NCBI RefSeq assembly: GCF_021532375.1
Contig: NZ_JAKGAP010000008.1
Span: 1 to 64,000 of the forward strand
Origin: Paenibacillus alkaliterrae
Lineage (GTDB): Bacteria; Bacillota; Bacilli; Paenibacillales; Paenibacillaceae
Direction: 5' to 3'
DNA length: 64,000 nt
In this document: positions 1-10,128 of the stretch, one piece after another
How positions within the stretch are numbered: position 1 is the stretch's first letter
Layout: each line of letters starts with the position of its first letter
Notes under the pieces: model-generated
Told to the model about the DNA's origin: nothing
The model's input: the letters and a program-made list of their open reading frames with translations, nothing else
Database searches by the model: none
Position numbers and translations under genes: made by a program

Positions 1-94
1 CACTGCGTAAACTAGGGAACCGCCGTATACCGAACGGTACGTACGGTGGTGTGGGAGGTCGGCTACTCAAATAATGAGTAGCCTCCTACCCGAT
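1..94 (+). mobile_element. Group II intron, 3' end (domains V and VI)
   Basis: The first bases form the conserved end of a bacterial group II intron. Domain V spans about 18-52: arm ACCGCCGTA pairs with TACGGTGGT through one G-U wobble, the upper stem is TACC/GGTA capped by GAAC, and a two-base CG bulge sits on the 3' strand, with the CGC catalytic triad at 21-23. Domain VI follows (GGAGG...CCTCC with an A-rich middle), and the run CCTACCCGAT ends at 94, the usual 3' splice border. The 5' end and any reverse transcriptase lie outside the window. Seen directly; the assignment rests on the well-known fold of these domains. Confidence 0.85.
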
Positions 95-458
95 TATTAC
101 GACGGTTTATTCAATGGATTCTTAAGTCTATATTCTTATGTCTATGGTAGTAGATAACGGTAGATAATTGACATACTTCCCCACTGTAAATACTTTACCG
201 ACAATTTTCGATTCAGAAAAAGGGAATGCAACAAATTCAGACATTTTACACCTATTGGTAAAAATATCTTTTTCTATTAAACTTACAATTAAAGTAAAAA
301 AAGGGTTGTGGTAGAACGAATGTCATAAAATTATAGTTTATCGAAACCAACGAGGAGAGTGAAACAAAGGGAAGAGGATAATGTCCTTTTATTATCGTTT
401 AGAGAAAAATCAGCTTAATGTTTTTAGAAAATGTACTTAAAGAAAGGGAGAAGCGGAT
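95..458. other. AT-rich intergenic region upstream of the protease operon
   Basis: This stretch lies between the intron end and the protease gene. I see no gene in it. A TTGACA hexamer at 168-173 could be a -35 box, with only a weak TACTTT at 191-196 as -10 partner, so a promoter here is tentative. A strong ribosome binding site (AAAGGGAG, 443-450) closes the region just before the next start codon. Confidence 0.4.
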
Positions 459-3128
459 ATGAGGTATATATGGCGTACCAAAATAATGGTTGCGGTCATG
501 CTTTGTTTTACAATGGTGCTGTTGTTATTTGGACCGTTCAACATGCTATCTTTTGCACTGGAGTATGCTGGAGTTCGAGAGCCAAAGTCCAATAAAATGG
601 AGCCTAATTTCTCTAAAGAGGAGCGGTATATCATCAAATATAAGAATGTTGCAAAAGGGAAACAGGATCTAAAAAAGAAAAACAAAAAAGCTGGAAAAGA
701 ATTTAAGCATGTGCCTTATATTACTGCTGAACTTACGACGACTGAACTTGAGGACCTGCGCAAGGATAAAAATATCGAGTTCATCGAGAAAGATCATCCA
801 ATTGAAGTCATGACTGAAATCACTGAACAGTCAGAGCAAGACCTCTATACGGACAATATTAAAAGTGTCGGCGCGTTCCAGGCACATAACCAAGGTTTTT
901 ACGGGGAAGGAATAAAAGTCGCCTTACTAGACACTGGGATCGATAAAGAATCGCCTGAGCTGCGGATCGCGGGCGGGGTTTCTTTTGTACCGGAAGAATC
1001 CGATTACGATGATTATAACGGTCATGGTACAGCTGTATCCGGAATTGTTTCTGCCATTCAAGACAATAAAGGTTTAATTGGCGTTGCGCCTAATGTCGAT
1101 TTATACGCTGTAAAAGTATTGAACACAGAGGGGATTGGGACATATAGCCAAGTGATTCAAGGCATCGACTGGGCCATTGATCAACGCATGAATGTGATTT
1201 CAATGAGCTTTGGCGGTAAGGCAGATAGCCTGGCTCTTCAACAAGCAATAGCTGCAGCAGATAGCCAAGGATTATTAATCGTCGCGGCAGCGGGTAACGA
1301 AGGATCGGGCGAAGAGACTGAATTATATCCCGCCCGCTATTCTGAGGTACTCTCCGTAGGTGCGGTCAATGAAGGGAATCAACGGGCAAGCTTCTCCAGT
1401 ACGGGTTCGCAGCTTGATCTTGTTGCGCCAGGAGCCATTATATTAACGACAGGCTTGAATGGTGAGTCTGTCATTCAATCCGGGACATCGATGGCGGCAC
1501 CGCATGTTACCGGTGCGGCAGCGGCACTATGGGCTAGCGATCATGCGTTAACAAACCAGGATGTGAAACAGAAGCTGCTTGAAGCGGCTACATCATTGGG
1601 TGAACCAAATGAATACGGTAGAGGATTAGTCAATTTGGCAAAAGCGTTGGAGTTAAGCGAAGAGCCGCCTGTGATTCCGATCTTGCATAAATCAGAGATG
1701 GAAGTATTCGATGCTGAAGTAACCGCAATGAGCAAGAAGTTAATGAGTCTTAGTGACCATGCCATCCAAATGAAGAATATCCCTTTAGCCAAACAAATCG
1801 ACAATGACTATAATTCACTCATCATCACTAACAATGAGTTGTATTCCGAACCAGAGATTCCGGAATCCAAGGATGAAGTCGTCCAATCACGTGTACTAAA
1901 CGATTATTATTCCAAACACATCACTGAATTTGAAAAGCTGAAAACGGTATATCAAGAAGCTATTGCACAATATACAGAACAACTTCCGACATACATTGAA
2001 CCGGAAACAGATTCATTAAGCGTTCAGTCCATGCAATTATTACTCAATACTCCTGTCGATGTGAGTCTTGCAACGGGGGCTTACGAAGTTTTCAGTTTTA
2101 CCCCGGCAACAAGCAGAGGTTATAAGATTTATACCGGTCCGTATGGAGGTGCCGGAGGTTCCAATGATACCGTTCTTGAACTATATTCAGATGCGAATCT
2201 AACGACGCTCATTACTTCAAATGATGATTCGAACGGTACACTATTCTCTGAAATCAAGCCCACGCTTACCGCTAACACGACATACTATGTTAAATTGCGT
2301 CATTTCAGCTCCGGCGCTGTTCATGCACGGCTGACGGCAGAGGTCTTTACACCTGCTATTTCACTAAATTCGCCGATTGATGTTGATTTGCCGACAAGCG
2401 GAAGCCAGATTTTTAAATTTACGCCCTCCAGCTCCGGATATTATAAGATCTATACCACCTACTATAACGGAAACAGTTCAAGCGGTTCCAACGATACGGT
2501 TCTCCATGTCTATTCGGATGTAAATTTATCTACCCAGATCGCTTATAATGACGACTCCAACGGCACTTTATTTTCACAAGTCAAAATGAATATGACTGCC
2601 GGTAAGAGTTTTTATATCAAACTCAGGGGTTATGGTAATGGTAGCGTACATGCGAGAATTAACGTAGTTCCTGAACCGCAAAGCTTTCAGTCAATTGACT
2701 TAAATACTCCCATTGATGTGAACGTTGGACAAAACCAGTATATGGCCTATTCGTTCACACCGACTATTACGGGGAGTTATCGAATTTATACAGGTCCTTA
2801 CGGCGGAACGGGGGGATCAAGTGACACAATTTTGTATCTATATGGTGATACTAACATGACCAGCAGTCTCATTTATAATGATGATTCAAACGGTACTGTA
2901 TTTTCTGAAATCAATTATACGTTAAGCGCTGGAACCACCTATTACATCCGACTTACAGGTTTTGCTGGCCGAAGTATAAGCACCAGGATAATGATAAGTC
3001 AACCAAAAAATTCTTACGTGTACGACGATGCTGGTAGATTGGATTACATTACGCTTAGTACCGGAGGAACCTTGGATTACCAGTATGATGCTAACGGTAA
3101 TCTGAAAAAGAAGGTATTCCTGCCTTAA
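459..3128 (+). CDS. Secreted subtilisin-like serine protease (S8) with three PPC-like repeats and a YD-repeat stub
   Basis: An 889-residue secreted endopeptidase. Residues 1-35 are a signal peptide. About 50-115 resembles the inhibitor I9 propeptide. The subtilase domain (about 130-400) carries the full triad: Asp158 (LLDTGID), His189 (NGHGTAVSG) and Ser344 (SGTSMAAPHV), with oxyanion Asn280 (AAAGNEG). The C-terminal half holds a helical linker and then three copies of a roughly 100-residue beta domain, each with FTP, a GSNDTVL-like segment and NDDSNGT, close to bacterial pre-peptidase C-terminal domains. The last 40 residues (YVYDDAGRLDY, YQYDANGN) are YD repeats, the unit that builds the next protein. 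Start ATG follows AAAGGGAG. The RHS gene starts 37 bases downstream, so the pair is probably one operon; that the protease processes the RHS protein is inference. Confidence 0.92.
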   Translation: MRYIWRTKIMVAVMLCFTMVLLLFGPFNMLSFALEYAGVREPKSNKMEPNFSKEERYIIKYKNVAKGKQDLKKKNKKAGKEFKHVPYITAELTTTELEDLRKDKNIEFIEKDHPIEVMTEITEQSEQDLYTDNIKSVGAFQAHNQGFYGEGIKVALLDTGIDKESPELRIAGGVSFVPEESDYDDYNGHGTAVSGIVSAIQDNKGLIGVAPNVDLYAVKVLNTEGIGTYSQVIQGIDWAIDQRMNVISMSFGGKADSLALQQAIAAADSQGLLIVAAAGNEGSGEETELYPARYSEVLSVGAVNEGNQRASFSSTGSQLDLVAPGAIILTTGLNGESVIQSGTSMAAPHVTGAAAALWASDHALTNQDVKQKLLEAATSLGEPNEYGRGLVNLAKALELSEEPPVIPILHKSEMEVFDAEVTAMSKKLMSLSDHAIQMKNIPLAKQIDNDYNSLIITNNELYSEPEIPESKDEVVQSRVLNDYYSKHITEFEKLKTVYQEAIAQYTEQLPTYIEPETDSLSVQSMQLLLNTPVDVSLATGAYEVFSFTPATSRGYKIYTGPYGGAGGSNDTVLELYSDANLTTLITSNDDSNGTLFSEIKPTLTANTTYYVKLRHFSSGAVHARLTAEVFTPAISLNSPIDVDLPTSGSQIFKFTPSSSGYYKIYTTYYNGNSSSGSNDTVLHVYSDVNLSTQIAYNDDSNGTLFSQVKMNMTAGKSFYIKLRGYGNGSVHARINVVPEPQSFQSIDLNTPIDVNVGQNQYMAYSFTPTITGSYRIYTGPYGGTGGSSDTILYLYGDTNMTSSLIYNDDSNGTVFSEINYTLSAGTTYYIRLTGFAGRSISTRIMISQPKNSYVYDDAGRLDYITLSTGGTLDYQYDANGNLKKKVFLP

Positions 3129-3165
3129 AAGAGTTTAAATTCAGAACGTTAAGGGAGAGGTTCTT

Positions 3166-6100
3166 TTGAAGTTTAGTATAAAATCGCGCATCGTATCCTT
3201 TGCGTTGGTCATCGCTCTCATGATGAGCTTATTTAGTACTTATGAACCCGTAAATGTGTATGCGGAAGCCTCCAGTTCAGATACGCTGACCGTTGATAGA
3301 GTCATCGAACGTTTTGCGGTCACGTCAGCATTTATTGACGCAGAAGAAGCGGACGGCTATTCCATTCACCAGGTTTATGCGGCCTTGTTCAGGGCAGAGA
3401 AAAGCGGCATTTCTTACGAAAGCGCGAAGCTGGCCTTGTATCCGGCTGAAACCAACCTGTCCACACAGGCTGAAGGTGAAGTGAACAACGCGCAGCTGCC
3501 GCTTGATGTGGTGCTTAGCGATCCTGCTGTCCAGTTGGAAGGGGAGCTCTACGATCCGGAGAAGCATCAACAAATTCAGGAAGAGACACCTGCAGAAGAA
3601 AAAGAAGAAGTCGAAGAAGAAGAAGAAGTCGGAGCGGAGCCGGAAGCGGGCAGTGAATCCACGCCTAATCCGAATCAAGAAGAGGAGCAACCAAGCCCGG
3701 TTCCGGATGAAACGCCGCTGGCGACAGACGCGCCGGTGACCTCGCCAGAGCCGACGAGTGAGGAGGCAGAAGAAACATCCGATCCTGAGATACCGGCTGA
3801 GGAGGCATCCAACGATCAGGAGCAGAACGAAGAACAGGCAGACGCTGAGAAAGAAGAATCCGGCAGCCAGCAAGCTACCGAGTCGATGTCGGCTATGGCG
3901 ATTAGCGGGGGGCAGGAAGTTGCTCCGGTATATAATAAATCCTCCTTTAATCAAGCGCCTTATTCCATCAACAAGGATCAGGAATCCATTTCTACACTGA
4001 CAGGTGACTTGTCCTTACACGAGACGGACATGATGCTTCCGGGACGAAACGGACTTTCCTTCGCCCTGACGCGCACTTACAGCTCGTCCGAAGCGGCGCT
4101 TCATGATTTGGATCACGGTTATGAAACCTATCCGGCGACGCTTTACAAATATTATGTCCAGTTTAACGCGATACGCAAGCAGCAGTTGTACAACATTGTG
4201 TATGAAGAAGCTAAATACGTAGAGGAAGACTTCGACGGTAATGGTACGGTGGACAATACATCGATGGCGATCGATTGGTATGATGTCACGCACAGCACGT
4301 ATTCATCCGCTGAACAAGCCTGGCAAGTAGCCAGCCAGGGGATTTCCTATTCTACGCCTTCCGAGTCCCGTACGGAGACGACCTATTTGACCGGCAGTAC
4401 GAACTCGTTTGTCTCTTCTATTCCTTACAATCAAGGCGGCTTCAGCGGTACGCTGTACAAGTCCGGTTCGTCTTTTGTCTCTTCAGGGTCTTATACTCCC
4501 GCAGATTCCCGGACGGAGACCTCAACGTGCAGTAATAACAAAGTTGGCGTATATAATGCGCAAGGGAACTGGGTACTCGTCAGTTCGGATCCGGATTGCC
4601 CAGATTCCAAGTTCTATAGCAGCGGCGGCTATACCGGTACTTTATATCGGACTACAACCGATACGATCAAAACCTGTGCTTCTACAGGAACACCAAACTA
4701 CCAGTGTACGAAGATGTGGCAAGCCAATTATGCGGGTACAGTAACCAAACCGGCCTCGGACACGAGGGTATATCGACAAAACTACAGCGGAACCGTCACG
4801 AAACCTGGTACGAACAGCACCGTCCGCTATGGAAGCTGGCAGGGCAGCGGTACCTATAAAGAGCGTCTTAAATATGTCATGTCCGATGTGAGGGTCATCG
4901 GTACAGAAGGCAGCGGCGTGGCCACGACGCGGACTACGCTGGCCTACGAAGACTATGGCATTGCGCAAAGTTTGGCCACCCAGATTCAAAACTCGCCAGG
5001 AGCTCTTGCAGAAAGCTCAGGCGGCTATAACTATTATGTCAGCAGCAGCCCAGGCACCAGCATACAGTCAATCGCAGACGGCACGACAACCGGCTACCGC
5101 TATATCAACAAAACCAAGCAGCCGCTAAAAGAAAAGCTGTATGCCATTGGCAAGGGCTGGTCCTGGAATTTGCCGTTTGTGGAGACGGATAACAGCAAGC
5201 AGTACGTTCATCTGGCCGATGGCGGACGGTATGAAGTCGAGAATGGCACGCTGAAAGATTACACCTGGCTTGTACTAAGCTTCGCGCAGGATACCACCGT
5301 TAGTACAGGCGGGGAAACGTCCCAGTACGTTCTGTCTTCGGTCGATGGCACCTTGAAGCAATACTTCACCAGCGACGGCCGTCTGCTGCAGATAAAGGAT
5401 GCTTACAATAATGCGATTACGTTTTCGTATGCCGATCATCCTGCGTATGGAACCAAAATGCTTAGTTCGATTACCGACAGTATTGGCAATTCGATTGCGA
5501 TCACCTATACGGCTACGGAAGTGCGTTTGGTGAAGGGCAATGAAACCGTCGTCTATCAGAAAGAAAAAATCAACGACACGGAAGTGCTGAAGTCCGTGCA
5601 GGATGCAGAAGGCCGTCAAACAACATACTCCTACCAGATGGCGTCAGCCAAATTCAATCTGATTGGCTATGATGAAGGCCGGGCACTGTCCAATCCGTAT
5701 GTATTGTTGACCAACGTCGTTCATCCAACAGGAGCGAACACCGCTTATACGTATGAGCCTTCGCCGGTTAAACGCTTCATTGGTTCTTCCTCGTTCAAGG
5801 AAGCTTACCGTATGAGCAGCCGGGCCGATGTGCTGACGTATGAGAACGACACGATCAGACGGTTTAATGAGCAGTCCATAACCTACACCAGCGATTTCGC
5901 CCAAACGTATGGGCAAAGCTTAACGTTCAGTACGACTTTGCATCAAGGACAGTTGGCGACCGCCTTCAATTACCGCGCAGCCTATGTCAACGATTCGCAG
6001 CCGACGCAATACTACCTGGAGACACAGGTGGCGAGCGGGGGCGGCATCACGAAAACGACGACGAATACGTACACCAAGAAAGTAGGCTCGCGTACGTACG

Positions 6101-9100
6101 CCGTAGCCTATCCGACGACAGTGGTCACAAGCGATAATCAGACGTCGGATACGGTAACCTCGTCGGTGCAATACGATGATTACGGAAATGTGACCCAATC
6201 GACGGATGGACTGGGAGCTGCGTCGACCAACACCTACGATCCGGTGAAAAAATGGCTCACCAGCACCTTGCAGCAGGTAGAGAGCAATCAATATCTGTAC
6301 ACGGATTACACTCGCAACGAACAGGGAAGCCTCACGGGCACCACGGTGCGCAAAACGAACGCCAGCGGCGAAATCCTGCAGCAGGTAAGCTTTGGCGGGT
6401 TCGACAGCTATGGCAATGCGACGACCTCAACGGTGGCCAATGGTACGAAATCGCAGGTTTTCACCATCACCTATGATACCTTGCATCACGCGTATCCGGA
6501 GAAACAGCAGATTCAGGTGAAGGATGCAAATGGCGTCAGCAGCACGAGCACCACACAGTTGGAATATGACGCGCCAACTGGACGCATTCTTGCATCGATC
6601 GACGGCAAAAATGCCAGAACTGCATATGCGTATGATAAGCTGGGACGTATTAAAACCGTCACGTATCCGAATCAAACCACGCTCAGCGCCGCGTATGACG
6701 ATGCGCAGAATACGATCACCGTAACCGATGAGCTCGGACGGCAAAGCCGGACGCAGTTCAATGGCTTGGGCTGGCAGCAGGAGCAAGGGGTGTTCTTGGC
6801 CAGCGGCTATAAACGCTTAGCACTTACGGAGTACTTTTCTAACGGCCAGATGGAATGGACGGAGGATGCGACCGGCAACATCACAAGGCATGAGTATGAC
6901 GTTTGGAGCCGTCCAACCAAAACCATCGCTCCGAATCTGTCCGAGTCGATGATCGCTTACAATGATGCACTGCGGGAAATCGCTGTGACGGATGCGCTGA
7001 ATAACCAAGTCTTTGAGGTGTTCGACAAGTATGGCCGTACGATCCGGACAGAAGAAAAGGCGGCAAACGGCAATCGCACGGTTGTCAGCCAGATCAGCTA
7101 TTACCCCATCAATGGCCGCCCGTATCAGCAAACGGATGCGAAGCAGCAGATCACCACGCATGCGTACGACCTGTTGGGACAGCTTATGTCGGTCACCAAC
7201 GCCAAAAATGAAATGACGCAGTACCGCTATGACCAGTTGGGCAACCATATCAAGACGATTTTTCCGGACGGGAAAGAAGTCAACAAACGTTATGACGAGC
7301 TGGGACGGCTAATCGAGAACATCGACCCGCTGAATCAGAAGGATACGTATTTCTATGATGCCAATGGAAATCGCAGCATGCTCATCGATAAGATGGGACA
7401 AAGCTTCACGTACGCGTACAATAGTCGGAATTGGCTAGAGTCCAAAATCGGCCCGACAGAAACGATCTCTTTTGATTATTATGACGATGGTTCGCGCAAA
7501 TGGATGACCGATTCCACGGGTACCACGAACTATGCGTACAAGCCGTATACCGGCGAACTGGAGATGGTGACGTATCCGGATGGCAAAAACATTCAGTACA
7601 CGTATAACGATGCAGGCCAGCGTACAGGTATAATCACGCCGTTTGGCGATGTCGTGGTCTATGGCTACAACGAGATTAACCAGTTGAAGACCCTGTCGTG
7701 GAACGGGGATGTAGAGGCGGATTACACGTACAAGACCAACGGCCAGCTGTGGCAGGCGAACCTGGGCGGCGGCGTGGTGCAAGCGGAGAACGAGTATACG
7801 AACGGACTGTTGAAAGAGCTGAAGCAAGTCGGTCTGCAGGGGAATTTTAACCGGACGTACACGTATGACCGTGATGCAAACAAAAACATTACCGATATTA
7901 TGGAGAAAAACCAGACAACGGTGACCCGAGACGACAACTTTTCGTATGATAAACTAGACAGGGTGGAGACCGCGAGCGCGTTCCAGGAAAAGTATACGTA
8001 TGACAACCGGGGCAATCGTCAGACGCTGCAGTCCGATCAGAATCTGGAGCTGCCTGGAAACATCGATTACGAGTATGACAAGTGGGACCGCCTCACCAAA
8101 GTCACTCGTCAGGACGGCACGAACGTATCCTATCGTTACAACGGCGACAACCTGATGGTAGAGCGGAGCGAGAATGGACAGACGACGCGTTACTATTACG
8201 ATGGGCAGCAGATCATAGCAGAAGGACTTGTCCAGCCGGATGGAACCGTCTTGGAAAAGGTGAGCTATCTGCGCGGCCACGGGCTCTCCATGCTGGAAGA
8301 AAGCGATGGTACGAAGGGGTACTATGTCCACAACGGGCATGGCGATGTCGAAGCGATTCTGGGTGAAACCGGCCAAACGCTGAACAGCTACACGTATGAT
8401 ATATGGGGAAAACCGCTGTCTGCCGCGGAGACGGTATCCAACTCCTTCCGCTATTCGGGCGAGTATTGGGATGAGACAACGGACTTGCAATACCTGAGGG
8501 CTCGCTGGTATGATCCGAGTATAGGGCGGTTTATTAATGAGGATACGTATGAAGGGGAAGTTACCAATCCTCTAACGTTGAATCTTTATACGTATGTAGC
8601 GAATAATCCTTTGAATTATACAGACCCTTCTGGACACATGATGGTTGGGGATGAGCGTTTTAAGGGGACAGACATTTACGCTGAATTGCAATATCTAACT
8701 GACATGTGGAATGCGACAGATGATAAAAATTCAAGAGCTCAGATTCATGGCGCGGCAAATGCTTTGCGTGTAATTGGTGATGCAGGGCATAGTTATTCAG
8801 TTATTAGGTCCAAAACTTATATCTCATCAGACACGGCTACTGACCCGTTTACAGGTAACGTATTTAATGGTAACCCTAATGGGGCTGGATTATCTTCTCT
8901 AGATGTAAAAACACTACAATATATCTTAATAGACCGCAATACTGCAGTAGTGACAAGTGCTGGATTCATAGGTCAAACTGAAAATTATTCTACTGGGAAG
9001 AAAGGTAGAGCTTCTGTAAGTGGTCTTTCTGTAACTAGCCAAGGACGACAGTTACAGAGATTTAATCCAGGTAACAATAATTTAATTGTATCTGCAAAAG

Positions 9101-9351
9101 TGAATGTAGCTGATCCTCTCGTTTGGTATGCGGCAGCGATTAATGACAATCTTGTTTTCACAGTTAATCTGACGACGGGTGCAATCAAATTAAGTGGTTC
9201 AATTGACGGATTTCCAGCACATGAAATCTGGGTAAGATCTTCCGAAAGCTCAAGTTATAATAATATCTATTCTTATTATTCAGGAAGCCTTACTGATCTT
9301 GGACCGATAAAAGGGAACAGCACAATTAGTGGGACTTACATTCCTAAGTAA
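3166..9351 (+). CDS. Secreted RHS/YD-repeat polymorphic toxin
   Basis: A 2061-residue exported RHS protein. It starts at TTG behind AAGGGAGAGG (3151-3160). A signal peptide (1-34) is followed by a helical segment, a Glu/Pro-rich acidic linker (about 135-240), a Cys-containing YSGTL-type module (about 391-563), and dozens of YD repeats (about 700-1780) expected to form the RHS shell. The conserved RHS core ends near residue 1825 (LQYLRARWYDPSIGRFINED ... DPSGH). The remaining 236 residues are the variable effector tip. It has no motif I can name with confidence; DGFPAHE near the end faintly recalls DUF3238-type tails. Base composition drops to AT-rich from about 8540, at the core/tip junction, as in exchanged toxin tips. 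The small membrane gene 15 bases downstream is the expected immunity position. Confidence 0.9.
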   Translation: MKFSIKSRIVSFALVIALMMSLFSTYEPVNVYAEASSSDTLTVDRVIERFAVTSAFIDAEEADGYSIHQVYAALFRAEKSGISYESAKLALYPAETNLSTQAEGEVNNAQLPLDVVLSDPAVQLEGELYDPEKHQQIQEETPAEEKEEVEEEEEVGAEPEAGSESTPNPNQEEEQPSPVPDETPLATDAPVTSPEPTSEEAEETSDPEIPAEEASNDQEQNEEQADAEKEESGSQQATESMSAMAISGGQEVAPVYNKSSFNQAPYSINKDQESISTLTGDLSLHETDMMLPGRNGLSFALTRTYSSSEAALHDLDHGYETYPATLYKYYVQFNAIRKQQLYNIVYEEAKYVEEDFDGNGTVDNTSMAIDWYDVTHSTYSSAEQAWQVASQGISYSTPSESRTETTYLTGSTNSFVSSIPYNQGGFSGTLYKSGSSFVSSGSYTPADSRTETSTCSNNKVGVYNAQGNWVLVSSDPDCPDSKFYSSGGYTGTLYRTTTDTIKTCASTGTPNYQCTKMWQANYAGTVTKPASDTRVYRQNYSGTVTKPGTNSTVRYGSWQGSGTYKERLKYVMSDVRVIGTEGSGVATTRTTLAYEDYGIAQSLATQIQNSPGALAESSGGYNYYVSSSPGTSIQSIADGTTTGYRYINKTKQPLKEKLYAIGKGWSWNLPFVETDNSKQYVHLADGGRYEVENGTLKDYTWLVLSFAQDTTVSTGGETSQYVLSSVDGTLKQYFTSDGRLLQIKDAYNNAITFSYADHPAYGTKMLSSITDSIGNSIAITYTATEVRLVKGNETVVYQKEKINDTEVLKSVQDAEGRQTTYSYQMASAKFNLIGYDEGRALSNPYVLLTNVVHPTGANTAYTYEPSPVKRFIGSSSFKEAYRMSSRADVLTYENDTIRRFNEQSITYTSDFAQTYGQSLTFSTTLHQGQLATAFNYRAAYVNDSQPTQYYLETQVASGGGITKTTTNTYTKKVGSRTYAVAYPTTVVTSDNQTSDTVTSSVQYDDYGNVTQSTDGLGAASTNTYDPVKKWLTSTLQQVESNQYLYTDYTRNEQGSLTGTTVRKTNASGEILQQVSFGGFDSYGNATTSTVANGTKSQVFTITYDTLHHAYPEKQQIQVKDANGVSSTSTTQLEYDAPTGRILASIDGKNARTAYAYDKLGRIKTVTYPNQTTLSAAYDDAQNTITVTDELGRQSRTQFNGLGWQQEQGVFLASGYKRLALTEYFSNGQMEWTEDATGNITRHEYDVWSRPTKTIAPNLSESMIAYNDALREIAVTDALNNQVFEVFDKYGRTIRTEEKAANGNRTVVSQISYYPINGRPYQQTDAKQQITTHAYDLLGQLMSVTNAKNEMTQYRYDQLGNHIKTIFPDGKEVNKRYDELGRLIENIDPLNQKDTYFYDANGNRSMLIDKMGQSFTYAYNSRNWLESKIGPTETISFDYYDDGSRKWMTDSTGTTNYAYKPYTGELEMVTYPDGKNIQYTYNDAGQRTGIITPFGDVVVYGYNEINQLKTLSWNGDVEADYTYKTNGQLWQANLGGGVVQAENEYTNGLLKELKQVGLQGNFNRTYTYDRDANKNITDIMEKNQTTVTRDDNFSYDKLDRVETASAFQEKYTYDNRGNRQTLQSDQNLELPGNIDYEYDKWDRLTKVTRQDGTNVSYRYNGDNLMVERSENGQTTRYYYDGQQIIAEGLVQPDGTVLEKVSYLRGHGLSMLEESDGTKGYYVHNGHGDVEAILGETGQTLNSYTYDIWGKPLSAAETVSNSFRYSGEYWDETTDLQYLRARWYDPSIGRFINEDTYEGEVTNPLTLNLYTYVANNPLNYTDPSGHMMVGDERFKGTDIYAELQYLTDMWNATDDKNSRAQIHGAANALRVIGDAGHSYSVIRSKTYISSDTATDPFTGNVFNGNPNGAGLSSLDVKTLQYILIDRNTAVVTSAGFIGQTENYSTGKKGRASVSGLSVTSQGRQLQRFNPGNNNLIVSAKVNVADPLVWYAAAINDNLVFTVNLTTGAIKLSGSIDGFPAHEIWVRSSESSSYNNIYSYYSGSLTDLGPIKGNSTISGTYIPK

Positions 9352-9366
9352 GAGGGTGAAGGAAGA

Positions 9367-9789
9367 ATGCTTAACAAATTAGTTGGATTTAGTCTAACAT
9401 TACTTTCAACAGTTGGATGTTTCGTCTTATTTAAGTTACTGATTCATGGGGAGACTGATATCCAACTTCTTTTGACAGGTATATTTTTTATCATTCTGTA
9501 TGCCAGTCCATTTATCTTATTTGGAGGAGTAGCATCTTTTGCAATAGATAAAATTCATTTAAAAACTTCAAATATTTTACTATATGTACTGTTGGGTCTG
9601 TTAATATCATTAATTGTTATTGGGATATTTAATCTTACTTCTTTGGATATATTGATATTTATAATATTTACTTGTGTTGTTGGTGCTCTCGTATTTCAAT
9701 TAAGTGGGGCTATCAAGAATAGTATAATGAAATATATTATCGGGGTTGGTATTCCAATTTTAATTCTTATATTTATGTACTTGTTTTAA
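9367..9789 (+). CDS. Small integral membrane protein, candidate immunity protein
   Basis: A 140-residue, very hydrophobic protein with about four to five membrane segments (near 5-25, 33-55, 68-88, 90-110, 120-140) and almost no soluble part. I do not recognise a family. It starts 15 bases after the RHS toxin stop with GAAGGAAG just upstream, is as AT-rich as the toxin tip, and ends the operon before a double terminator. Position, size and shared composition fit an immunity protein acquired together with the tip; a membrane immunity protein would suit a toxin acting on membranes. This role is inferred from context only. Confidence 0.75.
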   Translation: MLNKLVGFSLTLLSTVGCFVLFKLLIHGETDIQLLLTGIFFIILYASPFILFGGVASFAIDKIHLKTSNILLYVLLGLLISLIVIGIFNLTSLDILIFIIFTCVVGALVFQLSGAIKNSIMKYIIGVGIPILILIFMYLF

Positions 9790-9796
9790 TATTTCA

Positions 9797-9866
9797 CCAC
9801 ATGGAGTAGATGCCCCATGTGGTTTCTTTACCACATGCGAGTACTTACTCCATGTGTTTTTTTTTG
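9797..9866 (+). terminator. Double hairpin terminator after the RHS operon
   Basis: Two related hairpins in tandem. CCACATGG (9797-9804) pairs with CCATGTGG (9815-9822). CACATG plus GAGT (from 9832) pairs with ACTC plus CATGTG (to 9856), followed by nine T. The second is a typical intrinsic terminator; the two arms resemble each other, suggesting duplication. Confidence 0.8.
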
Positions 9867-10128
9867 TCTTTTATCCGTAGCCCCTATCTGTTATCAGCTA
9901 CGTAAACGTTAAATACTCCCCACCAAGAAGTCAAGCGAGGACTGGTGTATTGCTAGTTCTAAACTACGTTTACGGTTTCTTATTCAAGGTTTTTCTACAC
10001 ATGATTACAATCAAATTACCGACTTTACTATTGAGTGCATTTTTTTGAGAGAGGCCTATGTAACTGAACATAAGCCTCATTAATGTATGATAGGTTGCTG
10101 TTTAAAACTAACTATCCTTACGAACATG
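9867..10128. other. Intergenic region with nested inverted repeats
   Basis: No gene seen. CGTAGC (9877-9882) mirrors GCTACG (9897-9902), and CGTAAACGT (9901-9909) is perfectly complementary to ACGTTTACG (9966-9974) across 56 bases. The region lies between two convergent units. It may be the end of a lost mobile element, but no coding remnant supports that. Confidence 0.35.

Noticed and set aside
3325..3954. 209-residue Phe/Leu-rich minus-strand frame
   Set aside because: It is the complement of the Glu-rich linker of the RHS protein; composition explains it.
459..9789. Complete type VI or other secretion cluster around the RHS gene
   Set aside because: No VgrG, Hcp, PAAR or Esx-like genes are present; the RHS protein carries its own Sec signal.
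9867..10128. IS605 right end or attachment site
   Set aside because: Inverted repeats are present, but no transposase remnant or flanking duplication could be found.
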